From contig DATIZX010000139.1 of assembly GCA_035516795.1 (NCBI GenBank), forward strand, positions 1-16,957: DNA of 16,957 nt, given 5' to 3'. Source of the DNA: DATJBF01 sp035516795. Lineage in GTDB: Bacteria; Verrucomicrobiota; Verrucomicrobiia; Palsa-1439. The stretch's first letter is position 1. Each line of letters opens with the position of its first letter. A program made the translations under genes and the position numbers. Shown one piece after another: positions 14,317 through 16,957 of this stretch. The notes below the pieces were generated by a model, which was not told the DNA's origin, searched no databases, and saw nothing but the letters and a program-made list of their open reading frames with translations.

Positions 14317-15654
14317 ATGGCGCTTTCGTCACAACTGGGGCATTTCAATTTACTAGAGGAAATCGGCCACGGCGGCATGGGGACGGTTTTTCGCGCGTTC
14401 GATCCCACGCTGAATCGGGAGGTCGCCATTAAGGTTTTGCGCGAGAACCTGGCGCACGATCCGAAATTCCTCAACGATTTTCTGGAAGAAGCGCGCACCG
14501 CTGCCTCGATCAGTCACCCGCATATCGTTCAGATCTATTTCGTCGGCGAAGAGTCGGCGCAGTACTACATCGTCATGGAGTTGCTGAAGGGCCACACCCT
14601 CCGCGAGATCATTGAGAAGCAAGGCCCGATCAATGAGGAACGGGCGTTGGATATCGCAATCGAAGTTGTGGAAGGTCTGCGGGCCGCCTACAAGAATCAA
14701 ATGATCCATGGCGATATCAAACCCGCCAACATTTTCGTCACCGACGACGTCGGCGCGAAGATTCTCGATTTCGGTCTCGCCAAACTGGCGAATGTCGAAG
14801 TGGCGCCGGGTGAGGGCATCTGGGGTTCACCCTATTACATTTCTCCCGAGCGGGTCGGTCAGCGGGCCGAGGATTTCCGCAGCGACGTGTATAGCCTCGG
14901 TGCCACTTTGTTCCAAATGCTTACCGGCCATCCGCCGTTCGAGGGCGAAACTCCCGAGGAACTGGCGGAAAAAAGGCTCAATGAAAAACCGCCGTTGCTG
15001 CGCGATTTCAATCCGGAATTCACCCGCAAGACGGAAGAAGTCGTTAACAAGATGCTCAACAAGAGCATTTTCCTTCGTTACCGCGATTACGATGCCTTGT
15101 TGCTGGACCTCAAGGACGCGAAGACCGAAGCGACGGCCAAACGGCTCGGCGTGGATCTGCACCCGGAACCAAAACCGCCGGAGCCGGTAGCCGCGTCGCC
15201 GGAGAGAAAGTCTGCGACGCCGGTGGCATTGGTGGTGATTCTCCTGATCGTCATCGCGGCCTTGGCGGCGACTTTGCTGTTCCACAAGAAGACTGCGGTC
15301 CGGCCCGCTCCCTCGCCCCGACCCGGTCCCACGGTTCCGGAAGGACCTGTTCCTCCTCCCCTCCACCGGCCGCCGCCACCAACCACGGGTAAATTGTGGA
15401 ACGTCGAGTTTACCCTGACGGCTCCCGACGCGCATTCGGTAGTTGTTACGGGGGACTTCGTCAATTGGGACCCGTCAGGCGTGCCCATGAAAAAGGGGCC
15501 GAACGGAGTCTGGTCTGCAACGCTGTCACTTCCTGCGGGCCGTCACCTTTACAAACTCATCGTCGACGGCAAATGGATGCCGGATCCAGAGAATCCGGCT
15601 CAGGAGGATGACGGTTACGGAGGCAAGAATTCGGTCGTGGTGGTGGGACGGTAA
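14317..15654 (+). CDS. Transmembrane Ser/Thr protein kinase with C-terminal AMPK-beta/CBM48-like glycan-binding domain
   Basis: A 445-residue protein with three parts. Residues 10-270 are a Hanks-type kinase: glycine loop GHGGMGTVF (18-26), K39 in VAIKVL, the catalytic loop HGDIKPAN (131-138, with HGD replacing HRD), DFG at 151-153, SPER at 176-179 and the conserved Asp in SDVYSLG (190). Residues 302-322 are a membrane helix followed by a Pro-rich linker. Residues 359-445 form an E-set domain matching the glycogen-binding domain of AMPK beta: GDFVNWDP, PMKKGPNGVWSATLSLPAG, YKLIVDGKW and GGKNSVVVV. W384, K413, W420 and N438 line up with known glycogen contacts. Topology puts the kinase in the cytoplasm and the glycan domain outside. 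ATG 14317 is preferred over TTG 14251 because the kinase fold starts right after it. Confidence 0.93.
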   Translation: MALSSQLGHFNLLEEIGHGGMGTVFRAFDPTLNREVAIKVLRENLAHDPKFLNDFLEEARTAASISHPHIVQIYFVGEESAQYYIVMELLKGHTLREIIEKQGPINEERALDIAIEVVEGLRAAYKNQMIHGDIKPANIFVTDDVGAKILDFGLAKLANVEVAPGEGIWGSPYYISPERVGQRAEDFRSDVYSLGATLFQMLTGHPPFEGETPEELAEKRLNEKPPLLRDFNPEFTRKTEEVVNKMLNKSIFLRYRDYDALLLDLKDAKTEATAKRLGVDLHPEPKPPEPVAASPERKSATPVALVVILLIVIAALAATLLFHKKTAVRPAPSPRPGPTVPEGPVPPPLHRPPPPTTGKLWNVEFTLTAPDAHSVVVTGDFVNWDPSGVPMKKGPNGVWSATLSLPAGRHLYKLIVDGKWMPDPENPAQEDDGYGGKNSVVVVGR

Positions 15655-15726
15655 TCCGGTCCGCACAGATTACCGGCGGGCAATCCTAACAATCAGTGCA
15701 CCATCGCGTCTAAACTCGCTCGAAGC

Positions 15727-16521
15727 ATGAACCTGATCCAAGTTCTCGCCGTTGTGTTGACAGAATTGAGCGTCGGCAGTCTCCTGATGACCTGCCTGAT
15801 TCCTCCACGCGAAATTCGCCTGAGCTTCTTCACTTTTACCAGCATCTTGTCCGCGCTAACGTCGGCGGTGGCCTTGTTGCTTTTGAAAATGATCTTACAA
15901 GCCGGCTGGGGCGACGTGCGTTTTTTGGGTTTTACTGTCATTGGGGCCACGGCGGCCTACGGGGCGTTCCGGTTGGAGAAACCGGACTTGGGCCGGGCCC
16001 TGCTGATCCTGTCGGGGTTTGTAGGTTTTATTTTCGGATTGTTGCCTCTCGCCGAATTGACGCTGCAAACCCGACATGTCGTTACCAACGTTCCCTGGTT
16101 CTTCGATGCCAGCGTTTTGACCGGCGCTCTGTTGCTTGGCTCGGTCAACGTCGGAATGATCCTCGGTCATTGGTATCTGTTGATGCGCCGGCTTTCATTC
16201 GAGCACTTGCTCCGCTTCGCGCAAATCATACTGGGGGCGGTCGGCTTGCGAATTCTCGTCGTGTTTTTTACCGTCTTATTGCTCGGGGATTATGACCCTG
16301 AGTTGGGCAACCGGCTCATTCCCTCTCTCTGGTCGCCCCACGGCAACCTGTTCTTTTTCATGATGCGAATATTGTGGGGTCTGATTTTGCCCTTGGGGCT
16401 GGGATTACTGGTTCTGCGTTGCGCCCAGGAGAAAGCAAATCAAGCCGCCACCGGCATGCTCTACGTCATCGAAATTAGCGCGTTGTTCGGCGAGCTATTT
16501 GCCGCCTACCTGCTGATTTGA
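15727..16521 (+). CDS. Unrecognised polytopic membrane protein
   Basis: A 264-residue, strongly hydrophobic protein with about eight predicted membrane helices (approximately residues 3-23, 32-57, 62-79, 88-108, 128-149, 162-183, 206-232 and 242-264) and short polar loops. I do not recognise the family. Visible motifs include HWYLLMRRLSFEHLLR (about 148-163) and a C-terminus ending in FGELFAAYLLI. It begins 72 bases after the kinase gene on the same strand and may be co-transcribed with it, which would make it a candidate partner or target of the kinase; this is inference. No strong ribosome binding site is seen (CGAAG before the ATG). Confidence 0.8.
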   Translation: MNLIQVLAVVLTELSVGSLLMTCLIPPREIRLSFFTFTSILSALTSAVALLLLKMILQAGWGDVRFLGFTVIGATAAYGAFRLEKPDLGRALLILSGFVGFIFGLLPLAELTLQTRHVVTNVPWFFDASVLTGALLLGSVNVGMILGHWYLLMRRLSFEHLLRFAQIILGAVGLRILVVFFTVLLLGDYDPELGNRLIPSLWSPHGNLFFFMMRILWGLILPLGLGLLVLRCAQEKANQAATGMLYVIEISALFGELFAAYLLI

Positions 16522-16552
16522 AACTTCGGCACCCTCGGCGTTCACGAGCCGG

Positions 16553-16593
16553 ACGAAAATTTCGTTGGTCGGAGGAGTGAGCTGTGTTAGAGT
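16553..16593 (+). promoter_or_regulatory. Candidate tRNA promoter with overlapping inverted repeat
   Basis: TTGGTC (16565-16570), a 17-base spacer and TAGAGT (16588-16593, 4 of 6), about 17 bases before the tRNA 5' end. An inverted repeat ACGAAA-A-TTTCGT (16553-16565) abuts the -35. Confidence 0.4.
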
Positions 16594-16609
16594 CCGTCGC
16601 GGTCTGCGT

Positions 16610-16649
16610 CGGGACGTAGCGCAGTCTGGTAGCGCACTTGCATGGGGTG
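16610..16649 (+). tRNA. tRNA-Pro(GGG), 5' half only, interrupted after the anticodon loop
   Basis: The 5' half of a tRNA is clear: acceptor CGGGACG (16610-16616), TA, D stem GCGC (16619-16622), loop AGTCTGGTA, D stem GCGC (16632-16635), A26, anticodon stem CTTGC (16637-16641) and loop ATGGGGT (16642-16648) with anticodon GGG. The next bases should be GCAAG (or GTAAG), but only the G fits and the sequence runs on as TGCCCGAAGC. No T arm or CGTCCCG acceptor half occurs in the remaining 300 bases. The gene is therefore split, truncated or interrupted here. Confidence 0.75.
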
Positions 16650-16763
16650 TGCCCGAAGCACTTTTCTCCGTTTAGCTATCGCTATCTTAGCCAATGTTTA
16701 CGGGCTTTTTCTGATTTTCGCTTTTGCCGGTTTTAGCCAAAATATGCCCCCAAAAACCAATGG

Positions 16764-16788
16764 AGTATCAAATGGCAGTATCAAATGG
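16764..16788. repeat. Direct repeat AGTATCAAATGG x2
   Basis: Two exact 12-base copies separated by one C (16764-16775 and 16777-16788). The second overlaps the ATG of the partial ORF at 16785. Confidence 0.8.
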
Positions 16789-16957
16789 ACTCCTCTGAGA
16801 ATGTTGATGAAAGAGCACTTGCCGTAGGCAAGAAATTGCGCGAAGTCCTCGGAGCACGCTTGGTAAATTCGATACTGCATGTCATGAAAGTCGGCGTCTC
16901 GTTCGGTGAACTCTTTACAGCGTATCTGTCGATTTGGCGGGGATATTCCGCCGTGCT
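16785..16957 (+). CDS. Partial hypothetical ORF running off the window
   Basis: An open frame from ATG 16785 to the window end (57 codons, no stop). It starts MDSSENVDERALAVGKKLRE and is not recognised. It has no clear ribosome binding site. Near the visible end it reads SFGELFTAYLSI, which resembles the C-terminus of the membrane protein ending at 16521 (LFGELFAAYLLI). It lies in the AT-richer DNA beyond the split tRNA and may belong to an integrated element. Confidence 0.4.
   Translation, partial: MDSSENVDERALAVGKKLREVLGARLVNSILHVMKVGVSFGELFTAYLSIWRGYSAV

Larger units (their letters stand above)
16650..16957. mobile_element. Putative left end of an integrated element inserted in tRNA-Pro
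   Basis: Immediately after the broken tRNA the DNA turns AT-rich. It carries short repeated motifs (TTAGCTAT, TTAGCCAA twice, around 16672-16740) that could be recombinase arm sites. It also has a 12-base direct repeat AGTATCAAATGG at 16764-16775 and 16777-16788, flanked by GGAGT/ACTCC. No integrase gene is visible before the window ends, so the element is inferred from the tRNA break and composition only. Confidence 0.4.

Noticed and set aside
16642..16827. 61-codon open frame starting in the tRNA anticodon loop
   Set aside because: Its start codon is part of the tRNA-Pro sequence, and there is no ribosome binding site or recognisable domain.
1..16957. CRISPR array, transposase or toxin-antitoxin pair
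   Set aside because: No regularly spaced repeats, recombinase motifs or paired small ORFs of such types could be seen.

Overview
The window reads as a chromosomal segment of a moderately GC-rich Gram-negative bacterium. It has a signal-peptide-bearing putative beta-barrel protein, a Hanks-type kinase, a tail-anchored FHA protein and a TMTC-like membrane/TPR protein. The mix (iorAB-paaK-ACT, a Zn-type HemB, RecD2, polytopic-TPR proteins) fits the Verrucomicrobia/PVC group, but this is an impression from gene content and cannot be proven from the window.

Layout. 1-2993 (+): a tight operon with the 3' part of iorA, iorB, a phenylacetate-CoA ligase (paaK type) and a double-ACT-domain protein. 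This is the classic module for turning aryl-pyruvates into aryl-acetyl-CoA, or the reverse. A PaaI-type hotdog thioesterase (3070-3480, -) faces it. 3568-6408 (+): RecD2 helicase and a membrane-anchored FHA protein. 6409-6649: a convergent intergenic region with an unusually well-formed, multibranched predicted RNA fold. 6650-8185 (-): a PTS EIIA protein followed by hemB. 8330-9883 (+): an unrecognised secreted, probably outer-membrane, protein. 10035-11993 (+): a polytopic membrane/TPR protein of the TMTC-like type. 12169-12855 (+): an atypical ORF running into proC. 12666-14178 (-): yggS and proC, overlapping. 14317-16521 (+): a transmembrane Ser/Thr kinase with a C-terminal AMPK-beta/CBM48-like glycan-binding domain, then an unrecognised polytopic membrane protein. 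16610-16649: the 5' half of a tRNA-Pro(GGG) that stops matching a tRNA just after the anticodon loop and gives way to AT-rich DNA. This looks like the edge of an integrated element.

The best leads are the kinase-CBM48 fusion, the structured RNA at 6443-6625, the split tRNA-Pro at the right edge, and the IorA that ends before the usual C-terminal ferredoxin domain. No CRISPR array, transposase, rRNA or complete tRNA was found.
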